Assembly: GCF_945859705.1 (NCBI RefSeq)
Contig: NC_079134.1
Span: 82,056,275 to 82,120,274, forward strand
Length of the DNA stretch: 64,000 nt
Reading direction: 5' to 3'
Origin: Episyrphus balteatus
Taxonomy: Eukaryota > Arthropoda > Insecta > Diptera > Syrphidae
The notes under the pieces are model-generated. The model was not told the DNA's origin and ran no database searches. It worked only from the letters and a program-made list of their open reading frames with translations. The translations under genes were made by a program, and so were the position numbers. Below are positions 53,621 through 64,000 of the stretch, piece after piece. Position 1 is the stretch's first letter. Each line of letters begins with the position of its first letter.

Positions 53621-54360
53621 TTTCATTTGCGGATGGCCATTTCTCGTGTATAGTTCGGGTACATTAAATGATAATTTAAAATGAATCGCTTTGATAGCCC
53701 AGGCATTTAAGTCATTTTTAAGCCCAATCTGCGGAAAAATTCCTACTGGGCTGAATTTTGGTATACAGCTTAATGACGGCTTTGTTATGAAGATGTGAAA
53801 AATCGACATTGATATCGTGTCCGCGTTAAGAGTTATAGGGGTCAAAAGGTCACGAAAAGTTTTTCACAAATATCTCGCGACCTATTGATCGGAGGTCATC
53901 AGAGGTGATATAAAAATTGATGGTCGTGAAATTATCTACAACATATGCTCAGCACATTTTTCTGTAAGATGAACCATTTCGCTAGTAGAGCGCAGAGAAG
54001 GTGACTAGATTGCACTCACATACGAATAAATACATATTTTTGGTTTATTTTGCTCGATTTTTGAGGTTTTTATCGAAGTAGCTTAAATTTTTTTAGTTTT
54101 ATTAACTTATCTTATAACGTCAATACGAATTAACTAAAAAAAATAAAAATGTACACATTGGGATAAAAAATATTATGCAAAAGGGGGAACCACGTTTTTT
54201 GGAAATGTTGTATGTTTCCCTTTTTTGTACAAATAGTGCCTTCATTATTAAGAACACACTTTTTAAACATGGTTCAATTTTAGTTTTGAGCTTGGTATAA
54301 ACCTTAAATTACCATTACGCTTTTTCAGCAGCTAATTTTTTACTGTTATAAGGTATTCTT

Positions 54361-54830
54361 GGTCAAACATTATAACTTGCCAAACGACCAAGCAGATCTG
54401 GCCTAGGCTAGATCCAAAACGTTCAAAAAATTTGTTGTCTCTAAGCAGATTGCATATAAGCTCTGTAATAGGTGTCTTAATAGGACACTGTCTCATAGGT
54501 AGACACGCCATAAGACTTGGCGTAATCTCTAACGACTTCTGTAGAAGTTGCCTTGATGAGGAAGAAGAAGAAACAATCCAACATCTTCTCTGCTCATGTC
54601 CTGCCCTTTCCAGTAGACGTAAAAAATACCTGGAAAAGTATTTCTTAGAAGATACTAGTGAACTAATCAATACTGACATCTTCAACCTTCACCGCTTTAT
54701 TAAAAGCTCCAACTGGTTTAATTAGTGAGGAATTTCCTCACAAAATCATGGTATCACAACGGACCAATAAATGGTCTAAGTGTGTCAGTTGTTTTCCTGA
54801 CAGCCATTTCTACCTAACCTAACCTAACCT
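54361..54830 (+). mobile_element. Fragment of RNase-H-type retroelement with CCTAA tail
   Basis: AAGGTATTCTT flanks both sides (54350-54360 and 54831-54841), an 11-bp target duplication. The insertion encodes only the C-terminal end of an ORF2 and finishes TACCTAACCTAACCTAACCT. The same tail occurs at 4983-5051. Confidence 0.85.
54396..54724 (+). pseudogene. ORF2 C-terminus with CCHC knuckle after RNase H
   Basis: Reads LSRLHISSVIGVLIGHCLIG, HAIRLG, then FCRSCLDEEEEETIQHLLCS followed by CPALSSRRKKYLEKY, and stops after FIKSSNWFN. The pattern L(T)GHCxxxxHxxRLG...CRxCxxEEETxxHLLCxCPAL is the tail of I, R1 and Loa-type ORF2 proteins, just after RNase H. Catalytic domains are absent because of 5' truncation. 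Confidence 0.8.
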
Positions 54831-54841
54831 AAGGTATTCTT

Positions 54842-54925
54842 CAACTTTTCTCTTGAGAAGCTCCAAACGACATTTTCTATGGAATTCATGTTTGGAAAAT
54901 TGATAACAAGCTCAAAACTAAAATT
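54842..54925 (-). pseudogene. Tc1-type transposase catalytic-end remnant
   Basis: Minus strand reads FPNMNSIENVVWSFSREKLK, matching the Tc1 SPDLNPIENxWxxLKRxL motif that carries the last DDE/D residue (Glu of IEN). It is interrupted by the inserted retroelement, with continuation (NTL...) before 54350. It shows that IR-X derives from a Tc1 transposon whose body was replaced by inverted arms. Confidence 0.65.
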
Positions 54926-55942
54926 GAACCATGTTTAAAAAGTGTGTTCTTAATAATGAAGGCACTTATTGTACAAAAATGGGAAACATACAACATTTCC
55001 AAAAAACGTGGTTCCCCCTTTTGCATAATATTTTTTATCCCAATGTGTACATTTTTATTTTTTTTAGTTAATTCGTATTTACGTAATAAGATAAGTTAAT
55101 ATAACTAAAAAAATTTAAGCTACTTCGATAAAAACCTCAAAAATCGAGCAAAATAAACCAAAAATATGTATTTATTCGTATGTGAGTGCAATCTAGTCAC
55201 CTTCTCTGCGCTCTACTCGCGAAACGGTTCATCTTACAGAAAAATGTGCTGGGCATATGTTGTAGATAATTTCACGACCATCAATTTTTATATGACCTCT
55301 GATAACCTCCGATCAATAGGTCGCGAGATATTTGCGAAAAACTTTTCGTGACTTTTGACCCCTATAACTCTTAACGCGGACACGATATCAATGTCGATTT
55401 TTCACATCTTCATAACAAAGCCGTCATTAAGCTGTATACCAAAATTCAGCCCAGTTAGAATTTTTCCGCAGATAAAACCTAAAATTACTGGACTATGAAT
55501 GACTTTTTGAATAGTAATAGGTACGGGAGTGATGTAAGATTAAGAATGAATTTTGAAATTAGGAGAAATTAACTATTGGGAATTTTTATTTATTTTTATT
55601 TTTTATTTTTATAATAATATGCAACTAACAGTTTAATAAAACCAATTATAAGATGCATTAAAATTCAATAAATTAAGCACAGTAAATTTAATAGAAAAAA
55701 AAAAAATAATAATAATTGAAAATATTATTCAAATAATAAACTAAGGAAAAAATGTATCTAAGCATAATACTTATAATTTGTACAAAAAGAATTTTCATTA
55801 AATACATATGTTTACTTCATATTGATTTTTATAAAAGTAACTTTTTTTTTTTTTTTTTTTTTTAATAAGAAAAAATGAGAAATTAAATATGAAAAAATTA
55901 ATTATGAGAAAGTAAAAAAGGAAAAAATAAAGCAAAGGCAAA

Positions 55943-57764
55943 CTAAAAGTGGAGAAATGATGTCGAGGAAGAATGACGTGGTACAATTCTCAATAACTGG
56001 GATTTAACATTAATATCACTTACACCAATGTCAAATACATCGAACGAGAAAAAGTAGCGATTGTGATAAACTTGCATTCTTACGATTGGTGACTTTAAGT
56101 ATATATTAGTACGAGCGCGAGGTGGTAAAAATGATTGCAGCGGCTGTCTACTAGGTCGAGATGAAAAGCGTATATATATTTCATTTGTCAGTAAAGACGA
56201 TCGCACTTTTCCTACAATTATTTGTCTTAAATATGTTTCCATTAATATTAATCGGCGTTGAGATAGAGCATAAATTTCAAAAAGATCTAATCTATCCTCA
56301 TAGCTGCTATGATTGCGATATAATTTGTATTGTAAATATCTGGTGAATTTTCGTTGCACAAATTCTATAGACAGTGAGTGGGTACTATATATGGGAGACC
56401 ATACAACTGCCCCGTATTCCAGGATACTTCTGCACAACAAGTTGAAGAGTTGGATGAAGGTTTCCGATTTTTTAAAATGTTTACCCACTCTAAAAATGAA
56501 ACCCATGGCTTTTGATGATTTTTTAACGATAAAATCATAGTGGGGTTTAAAAGAAATTTTGAGTCAAATAATATTCCTAAGTCTTTGTGTTCAGATACTC
56601 TTTTCAAATAGTTTGTATTGATGGCATAATCGAATTTAATTGTATTCAGTTTTCTAGAGTAGGTCATTATTGAACATTTGCTTATGTTGAGATGTAAATT
56701 ATTTTTGAGACACCATTCAAATAAAGTATTTAGATCTCTTTGAAGCACAACGCAATCCCTTACATTATTTATTGTTTGAAAAATTTTTAAATCATCAGCG
56801 TAGGCTAGGGAAGTAGATATTATATTAGTGGTTATATCATTAATATAAATGTTAAATAAAATTGGGCCCAAAATTGACCCTTGTGGAACCCCTGAAGTTG
56901 GAAAGAATGGCCTTGATGAACATTTATTTAAAACAACAGTATTTTTTCTATACGTTAGATAAGTTTCGAACCACATCACAAGATTTTTGTGAAATCCAAA
57001 CTTACGTAACTTAATCATCATTGTGGTGTGACTTATTTTATCGAAGGCTTTAGAAAAGTCGGTGTAAATTACATCAACTTGTTTGCATTTGTCTAATGCG
57101 TCAGCCACGATATGCGAAAACGATGCAAGATTTGACACCGTTGATCGACCACTAACGAATCCATGCTGACAGTCATTTAAGTACGGGAGAATATTGGGAA
57201 TCAAAGAATTATAGACACATTTTTCAAAAATAAGGGATAAAGCATTTAAGATGGACACTGGGCGATAATTTTGCACGTCTGATGGATTACCATTCTTGTG
57301 AATCGGGGTAATAAATGCAGGTTTAAGACATGATGGGAATAGTTTGTTTTTCAAAGACATGTTGAAGAGCATACATAGAGGTTTTGCTAAAGATGGCTCA
57401 CACTTCTTATAAAAAATGTTAGGAATACCGTCTGGGCCAGAGTTTTTGGCTACATCTAAGCTTTTAAGAACATAAGTAACATTATCTTCAGTTAATACAG
57501 GGACCTGAATTATGGTTTGTTCATTTGATTGATTATTGAGGTCATCTAGCATTTGTGAGTTTGTAGAAGAGCTATAGCTTCGTTTAAAGAAAGAGGCAAA
57601 AGCTTCAGTTGCATTTTCATTTGTATTATAGACTTCATTATCGAGTGATAGAACGTTAGGAATTTTATTTGATTTTCTTAATTCTTTTGAGTAGGACCAG
57701 AAAACTTTGGCATTTAGTTTTAAATTCGATTCAATATCATTCAGGTATTTCTGATAACATGAAC
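55943..57764 (-). pseudogene. Element L ORF2 reverse transcriptase, unit 1
   Basis: CR1/jockey-type RT. Reads LNAKVFWSYSKEL (linker), KNSGPDGIPNIFYKKCEPSL, CLKPAFITPIHKNG, YRPVSILNALSLIFEKCVY, CQHGFVSGRSTVSNLASF, YTDFSKAFDKISH (palm Asp), SGVPQGSILGPILFNIYIND, LAYADDLKIF (catalytic), LHLNISKCSIMTYSRKLN, then a frameshift near 56535 into AMGFIFRVGKHFKKSETF and LEYGAVVWSPIYSTHS. It is separated from the endonuclease by a one-base frameshift near 57770. Unit 2 has the same two frameshifts, so L was already dead when duplicated. Confidence 0.9.
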
Positions 57765-58832
57765 TTATCTGTTTTTGACCAATTTGCGCAAATACTTAAA
57801 AGTGGTTATATCTTCTTGCCTTTTATATTTTCGAATTTTATGCAGTATTTTAGTTTTTTCTCTTATTGAATTTATTAGGTTTAAAGAATACCATTTCGGG
57901 TATAATGCGTTGCGAGGTCTGCGAAAAGGAACGTGTAAATTTATTCCACCCATAACTTTGTTAGTAAAAAAATCGAATGCAGAATTCGTGTCTAGTGTAC
58001 GAAGATCAGACCAATTCACGTTGCTTAGAAAAGAATTTAAGGCCTCAAAGTTAGCATAAAGAAAATTTCGCTGTGTAATTACTGATTCTCTCATAAATCT
58101 AGCTATTTGAAATTTGCACGTAATAAGGAGTGGTGGATGGTATACATCAATTTTTGAGAGAACTTCGTTACACAAGGAAACCTCTATGTTAGAAGAGGGC
58201 ATTGATGAAAAAACTAGGTCTAACAGTCTATCATCACAGTTTTTAATTGCATTAAACTGCGAAAAACCACAAAACGATGTTGAGGCTATGAGAGATTCGG
58301 CTTGGTGAGTCGAAAAATTAGTCGGTATTACGCTATTAGACCTTATTTCAGGAGTCCATGTTATATTTGGAACATTAAAATCGCCCAAGTATATCACTTC
58401 GGAGTTGGTCGGAAATGATTGAAAAGCAGAACAGAGACTTTCACATATTTGGTCGTAAACATCCGATGTTGTTTGTGGTCTTATATAATTACAGCATAGA
58501 AAACACTTCCTCATGTTATTCGGATTGGTTATACAAACCCATAAATCTTCAAAGCACGTTTTTAATTTGTCGAGTCTTATAACTGGGATATGTTTTTTCA
58601 CTGCAATCAAGCAACCACCTCCCCCGCAAGTTTTAAAAATCTCGTTATTCCTATCTTTCCGAAAAACATTGTAATTTGAAGGAATAATTTCATTTGTGTA
58701 AATACTATCGTTTAGATTGGTCTCTGTGAAGCAAATGATATCAAAATCTGAACTCGAGATTGCAAGTTTGATGTTCTGTGTTTTGGTGATAGCTCTGTTT
58801 ATGTTTTGATAATAAATATAAAGTTCATTCAT
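57765..58832 (-). pseudogene. Element L ORF2 APE endonuclease, unit 1
   Basis: Starts MNELYIYYQNINRAITKT (catalytic Asn in QNIN), then FDIICFTETNLND (Glu), GGGGCLIAVKKHIPVI, SEVIYLGDFNVPNITW (Asp/Asn), DDRLLDLVFS and KIDVYHPPLLI (Asp/His). All APE catalytic motifs are intact over 230 residues, followed by a 100-residue linker to the frameshift. The ATG at 58832 opens ORF2 49 bases after the ORF1 stop. Confidence 0.9.
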
Positions 58833-58880
58833 TGAAAACTGTTATTGATTTAATTGGATTTGTACTTGCCGGTTTTTAAT

Positions 58881-59399
58881 TTATTGAATCAAACTAAAAT
58901 CAGAAAACGATGTTAGTTTGTACGTCTTACTATTGTCAGTCTTCCTCAAAAAAGTGTTGCCATTTTTTCTCCACAAGTATTTAAAGTTGTGTTCTTGTTT
59001 GTGTGCCTTTGCTTTTTTATACAATAAATGTTCTGTAAAAGAAATGTATTCGTTTATATAAATTATATTATTATTATCATTTTCATTATCATTAATAGAA
59101 TTAGAAATAGAATTAGATTTTGTGAAAGATAAAGTAGTTTGATTTTGGGATTGTGATACTCTTATTTGATGTAATTTTGCCGCAGTCAGAAGACGTTGGC
59201 TGATGTTCTCGTTCTTCATTTCCACTAAAACTGGTCCAGGCTTATTTGATTTATTTGAGAGTCTCTTGATGTTTACAATATCGTCTTCCTTCAGTGGAAC
59301 ATTGGATAGGGCCGTTTGAATTTGAGTGAGTACTGTGTTCAAGTTCTCATTTGGTCCAAGAGATGGAATATTGTAGATTATAATCTTTTTATTTGTTTC
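58881..59399 (-). pseudogene. Element L ORF1, truncated by the duplication junction
   Basis: ORF1 RNA-binding protein. The retained part starts at KNIIIYNIPSLGPNENLNTV and ends with YLWRKNGNTFLRKTDNSKTY, the FP/L1-ORF1p-like C-terminal domain. The N-terminal coiled coil is missing because the duplication breakpoint at 59400 replaces it with IR-X sequence, which adds an unrelated start to the open frame. Confidence 0.85.
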
Positions 59400-59400
59400 T

Positions 59401-59955
59401 AAAATTGAACCATGTTTAAAAAGTGTGTTCTTAATAATGAAGGCACTTATTGTACAAAAATGGGAAACATACAACATTTCCAAAAAACGTGGTTCCCCCT
59501 TTTGCATAATATTTTTTATCCCAATGTGTACATTTTTATTTTTTTTAGTTAATTCGTATTTACGTAATAAGATAAGTTAATATAACTAAAAAAATTTAAG
59601 CTACTTCGAGAAAAACCTCAAAAATCGAGCAAAATAAACCAAAAATATGTATTTATTCGTATGTGAGTGCAATCTAGTCACCTTCTCTGCGCTCTACTCG
59701 CGAAACGGTTCATCTTACAGAAAAATGTGCTGGGCATATGTTGTAGATAATTTCACGACCATCAATTTTTATATCACCTCTGATGACCTCCGATCAATAG
59801 GTCGCGAGATATTTGTGAAAAACTTTTCATGACCTTTTGACCCCTATAACTCTTAACGCGGACACGATATCAATGTCGATTTTTCACATCTTCATAACAA
59901 AGCCGTCATTAAGCTGTATACCAAAATTCAGCCCAGTTAGAATTTTTCCGCAGAT
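59401..59955. repeat. Solitary right arm of IR-X in unit 2
   Basis: Same sequence and orientation as 54920-55474, but with no left arm next to it because only the right part of IR-X was inside the duplicated unit. Confidence 0.85.
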
Positions 59956-60423
59956 AAAACCTAAAATTACTGGACTATGAATGACTTTTTGAATAGTAAT
60001 AGGTACGGGAGTGATGTAAGATTAAGAATGAATTTTGAAATTAGGAGAAATTAACTATTGGGAATTTTTATTTATTTTTATTTTTTATTTTTATAATAAT
60101 ATGCAACTAACAGTTTAATAAAACCAATTATAAGATGCATTAAAATTCAATAAATTAAGCACAGTAAATTTAATAGAAAAAAAAAAAATAATAATAATTG
60201 AAAATATTATTCAAATAATAAACTAAGGAAAAAATGTATCTAAGCATAATACTTATAATTTGTACAAAAAGAATTTTCATTAAATACATATGTTTACTTC
60301 ATATTGATTTTTATAAAAGTAACTTTTTTTTTTTTTTTTTTTTTAATAAGAAAAAATGAGAAATTAAATATGAAAAAATTAATTATGAGAAAGTAAAAAA
60401 GGAAAAAATAAAGCAAAGGCAAA

Positions 60424-62245
60424 CTAAAAGTGGAGAAATGATGTCGAGGAAGAATGACGTGGTACAATTCTCAATAACTGGGATTTAACATTAATATCAC
60501 TTACACCAATGTCAAATACATCGAACGAGAAAAAGTAGCGATTGTGATAAACTTGCATTCTTACGATTGGTGACTTTAAGTATATATTAGTACGAGCGCG
60601 AGGTGGTAAAAATGATTGCAGCGGCTGTCTACTAGGTCGAGATGAAAAGCGTATATATATTTCATTTGTCAGTAAAGACGATCGCACTTTTCCTACAATT
60701 ATTTGTCTTAAATATGTTTCCATTAATATTAATCGGCGTTGAGATAGAGCATAAATTTCAAAAAGATCTAATCTATCCTCATAGCTGCTATGATTGCGAT
60801 ATAATTTGTATTGTAAATATCTGGTGAATTTTCGTTGCACAAATTCTATAGACAGTGAGTGGGTACTATATATGGGAGACCATACAACTGCCCCGTATTC
60901 CAGGATACTTCTGCACAACAAGTTGAAGAGTTGGATGAAGGTTTCCGATTTTTTAAAATGTTTACCCACTCTAAAAATGAAACCCATGGCTTTTGATGAT
61001 TTTTTAACGATAAAATCATAGTGGGGTTTAAAAGAAATTTTGAGTCAAATAATATTCCTAAGTCTTTGTGTTCAGATACTCTTTTCAAATAGTTTGTATT
61101 GATGGCATAATCGAATTTAATTGTATTCAGTTTTCTAGAGTAGGTCATTATTGAACATTTGCTTATGTTGAGATGTAAATTATTTTTGAGACACCATTCA
61201 AATAAAGTATTTAGATCTCTTTGAAGCACAACGCAATCCCTTACATTATTTATTGTTTGAAAAATTTTTAAATCATCAGCGTAGGCTAGGGAAGTAGATA
61301 TTATATTAGTGGTTATATCATTAATATAAATGTTAAATAAAATTGGGCCCAAAATTGACCCTTGTGGAACCCCTGAAGTTGGAAAGAATGGCCTTGATGA
61401 ACATTTATTTAAAACAACAGTATTTTTTCTATACGTTAGATAAGTTTCGAACCACATCACAAGATTTTTGTGAAATCCAAACTTACGTAACTTAATCATC
61501 ATTGTGGTGTGACTTATTTTATCGAAGGCTTTAGAAAAGTCGGTGTAAATTACATCAACTTGTTTGCATTTGTCTAATGCGTCAGCCACGATATGCGAAA
61601 ACGATGCAAGATTTGACACCGTTGATCGACCACTAACGAATCCATGCTGACAGTCATTTAAGTACGGGAGAATATTGGGAATCAAAGAATTATAGACACA
61701 TTTTTCAAAAATAAGGGATAAAGCATTTAAGATGGACACTGGGCGATAATTTTGCACGTCTGATGGATTACCATTCTTGTGAATCGGGGTAATAAATGCA
61801 GGTTTAAGACATGATGGGAATAGTTTGTTTTTCAAAGACATGTTGAAGAGCATACATAGAGGTTTTGCTAAAGATGGCTCACACTTCTTATAAAAAATGT
61901 TAGGAATACCGTCTGGGCCAGAGTTTTTGGCTACATCTAAGCTTTTAAGAACATAAGTAACATTATCTTCAGTTAATACAGGGACCTGAATTATGGTTTG
62001 TTCATTTGATTGATTATTGAGGTCATCTAGCATTTGTGAGTTTGTAGAAGAGCTATAGCTTCGTTTAAAGAAAGAGGCAAAAGCTTCAGTTGCATTTTCA
62101 TTTGTATTATAGACTTCATTATCGAGTGATAGAACGTTAGGAATTTTATTTGATTTTCTTAATTCTTTTGAGTAGGACCAGAAAACTTTGGCATTTAGTT
62201 TTAAATTCGATTCAATATCATTCAGGTATTTCTGATAACATGAAC
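60424..62245 (-). pseudogene. Element L ORF2 reverse transcriptase, unit 2
   Basis: Identical in motif content to unit 1, including YTDFSKAFDKISH and LAYADDLKIF, and with the same frameshifts near 61016 and 62251. No additional stop is seen. Confidence 0.9.
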
Positions 62246-63313
62246 TTATCTGTTTTTGACCAATTTGCGCAAATACTTAAAAGTGGTTATATCTTCTTGC
62301 CTTTTATATTTTCGAATTTTATGCAGTATTTTAGTTTTTTCTCTTATTGAATTTATTAGGTTTAAAGAATACCATTTCGGGTATAATGCGTTGCGAGGTC
62401 TGCGAAAAGGAACGTGTAAATTTATTCCACCCATAACTTTGTTAGTAAAAAAATCGAATGCAGAATTCGTGTCTAGTGTATGAAGATCAGACCAATTCAC
62501 GTTGCTTAGAAAAGAATTTAAGGCCTCAAAGTTAGCATAAAGAAAATTTCGCTGTGTAATTACTGATTCTCTCATAAATCTAGCTATTTGAAATTTGCAC
62601 GTAATAAGGAGTGGTGGATGGTATACATCAATTTTTGAGAGAACTTCGTTACACAAGGAAACCTCTATGTTAGAAGAGGGCATTGATGAAAAAACTAGGT
62701 CTAACAGTCTATCATCACAGTTTTTAATTGCATTAAACTGCGAAAAACCACAAAACGATGTTGAGGCTATGAGAGATTCGGCTTGGTGAGTCGAAAAATT
62801 AGTCGGTATTACGCTATTAGACCTTATTTCAGGAGTCCATGTTATATTTGGAACATTAAAATCGCCCAAGTATATCACTTCGGAGTTGGTCGGAAATGAT
62901 TGAAAAGCAGAACAGAGACTTTCACATATTTGGTCGTAAACATCCGATGTTGTTTGTGGTCTTATATAATTACAGCATAGAAAACACTTCCTCATGTTAT
63001 TCGGATTGGTTATACAAACCCATAAATCTTCAAAGCACGTTTCTAATTTGTCGAGTCTTATAACTGGGATATGTTTTTTCACTGCAATCAAGCAACCACC
63101 TCCCCCGCAAGTTTTAAAAATCTCGTTATTCCTATCTTTCCGAAAAACATTGTAATTTGAAGGAATAATTTCATTTGTGTAAATACTATCGTTTAGATTG
63201 GTCTCTGTGAAGCAAATGATATCAAAATCTGAACTCGAGATTGCAAGTTTGATGTTCTGTGTTTTGGTGATAGCTCTGTTTATGTTTTGATAATAAATAT
63301 AAAGTTCATTCAT
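62246..63313 (-). pseudogene. Element L ORF2 APE endonuclease, unit 2
   Basis: The same 355-codon frame as unit 1 with two amino-acid changes (LDKLETCF for LDKLKTCF; SDLHTLD for SDLRTLD). All catalytic motifs (QNIN, FTETNLND, YLGDFNVPN, DVYHPPL) are retained. Confidence 0.9.
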
Positions 63314-63361
63314 TGAAAACTGTTATTGATTTAATTGGATTTGTACTTGCCGGTTTTTAAT

Positions 63362-63997
63362 TTATTGAATCAAACTAAAATCAGAAAACGATGTTAGTTT
63401 GTACGTCTTACTATTGTCAGTCTTCCTCAAAAAAGTGTTGCCATTTTTTCTCCACAAGTATTTAAAGTTGTGTTCTTGTTTGTGTGCCTTTGCTTTTTTA
63501 TACAATAAATGTTCTGTAAAAGAAATGTATTCGTTTATATAAATTATATTATTATTATCATTTTCATTATCATTAATAGAATTAGAAATAGAATTAGATT
63601 TTGTGAAAGATAAAGTAGTTTGATTTTGGGATTGTGATACTCTTATTTGATGTAATTTTGCCGCAGTCAGAAGACGTTGGCTGATGTTCTCGTTCTTCAT
63701 TTCCACTAAAACTGGTCCAGGCTTATTTGATTTATTTGAGAGTCTCTTGATGTTTACAATATCGTCTTCCTTCAGTGGAACATTGGATAGGGCCGTTTGA
63801 ATTTGAGTGAGTACTGTGTTCAAGTTCTCATTTGGTCCAAGAGATGGAATATTGTAGATTATAATATTTTTATTTGTTTCTTTTTGCTCCAGTTGATGAA
63901 TACGATGATGCTGCGAGACTACATGTTGATTAAGTTTTAGATTTTCAGACTCCAGCTTGGTTATTTTAGTTTTGTTTTCCTCTATTGTTTTTGCCAT
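63362..63997 (-). CDS. Element L ORF1, runs to the window edge region
   Basis: A 211-codon open frame starting MAKTIEENKTKITKLESEN near the window end; a longer N-terminus may lie outside. Residues 1-40 are a coiled coil, 45-130 an RRM-like region (IIIYNIPSLGPNENLNTVLT, PGPVLVEMKNENISQRLL), 130-160 an Asn-rich spacer, and 165-211 the FP/L1-ORF1p-like C-terminal domain (FKYLWRKNGNTFLRKTDNSK). Expected role: trimerising RNA-binding chaperone of the retroelement. No frameshift is visible. Confidence 0.8.
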   Translation of the reverse strand: MAKTIEENKTKITKLESENLKLNQHVVSQHHRIHQLEQKETNKNIIIYNIPSLGPNENLNTVLTQIQTALSNVPLKEDDIVNIKRLSNKSNKPGPVLVEMKNENISQRLLTAAKLHQIRVSQSQNQTTLSFTKSNSISNSINDNENDNNNIIYINEYISFTEHLLYKKAKAHKQEHNFKYLWRKNGNTFLRKTDNSKTYKLTSFSDFSLIQ

Positions 63998-64000
63998 GTG

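Larger units (their letters stand above)
53690..55500. mobile_element. Long-inverted-repeat Tc1 derivative IR-X
   Basis: The left arm (about 53725-54290) is the inverse of the right arm (about 54905-55473); both contain GGAACCACGTTTTTTGGAAA and CACCTTCTCTGCGCTCTACT. The outer 30-40 bases pair weakly. The loop carries a Tc1 transposase remnant and the retroelement insertion at 54361-54830. A third, solitary right arm lies at 59401-59955. Confidence 0.8.
54920..59400. repeat. Tandem duplication, unit 1 (4481 bp)
   Basis: Every feature recurs exactly 4481 bases downstream in unit 2. The unit comprises the right arm of IR-X and element L up to the middle of ORF1. The junction at 59400/59401 joins ...TTTGTTTCT of L ORF1 to AAAATTGAACC of the IR-X arm; CT is shared at the two breakpoints. 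Confidence 0.9.
59401..63881. repeat. Tandem duplication, unit 2 (4481 bp)
   Basis: Near-identical copy of 54920-59400. Differences include a cluster in the IR-X arm (59770-59840), Lys/Glu and Arg/His changes in the endonuclease, and one base near 63866. Beyond 63881 the L ORF1 continues uninterrupted to the window edge. Confidence 0.9.

Noticed and set aside
53306..53845. 179-codon open frame on the minus strand
   Set aside because: It lies across the TTTGCAAA/GTTGCACCAAC repeat and the start of the IR-X arm. The translation is repetitive (LVQQNL, VWCNRI) and has no domain.
54822..54834. Interstitial telomere
   Set aside because: Only about three CCTAA units and they form the 3' tail of a retroelement bounded by a target duplication.

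Overview
The window is a repeat-dominated stretch of an AT-rich animal genome, most likely an insect and probably a fly (Diptera). The reasons are: several jockey-, CR1- and RTE-like non-LTR retrotransposons of insect type; mariner, Tc1, pogo, hAT and PIF/Harbinger-type DNA elements with long poly(A/T) runs; and one decayed piece of a conserved animal gene (Rme-8/DNAJC13) that keeps very short introns (about 57-61 bp). I see no intact host gene. Nearly all coding signal is retrotransposon ORF1/ORF2 or transposase, most of it frameshifted.

Layout, left to right. 1-2690: 3' part of a jockey/I-type retrotransposon with a TIR element (family T, carrying a tRNA-like module) in its 3' UTR. 2690-5050: AT-rich DNA with two foldback MITEs. 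5052-5306 is the C-terminal end of a CR1-like reverse transcriptase (element K), followed by a mariner copy (5336-12647) stretched to 7.3 kb by nested inverted-repeat elements. 12650-29500: a stack of insertions. A mariner-type MITE (M, 13325-26961) contains a T copy (13684-26794). That T copy contains a CR1-like retroelement E#2 (13780-20390, minus), itself split by a Penelope/Helitron block and a long palindrome, and a jockey element G (20551-26668, plus). G is split by a hAT-like MITE (22963-24485), which is split by a PIF/Harbinger-like MITE (23263-24248).

27106-40830: a second long palindrome, an RTE-clade retrotransposon with an open reading frame (29518-31289), and diverged copies of one composite non-coding unit (blocks V, M, W, S, U). 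The Rme-8 pseudogene lies here (38397-38893, minus). 40836-51438: CR1-like element F (minus, ORF1 with a PHD-type finger) is cut in its RT core by a near full-length CR1-like element E#1 (41834-48550, plus) with a 6-bp target duplication. 51440-53320: more composite-unit sequence, a pogo-type element with iterated AAGAGTGCGC motifs, and a 3' fragment of a G-type element. 53690-55500: a long-inverted-repeat Tc1 derivative split by a retroelement fragment with an 11-bp target duplication. 54920-63881: a 4481-bp tandem duplication carrying an already frameshifted CR1-like element L (minus).

The genes do not form a host pathway. Each retroelement supplies its own nucleic-acid chaperone (ORF1/gag), APE endonuclease and reverse transcriptase, while the MITEs carry only ends and subterminal motifs for a transposase supplied elsewhere. 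The informative signals are the order of insertion readable from target duplications, the tRNA-like module inside T, the 15/16-bp phased GTTACG arrays, the near-palindromic elements whose arms co-vary within a copy, and the pseudogenised Rme-8 exons. All family calls come from reading motifs by eye; no database search was run.
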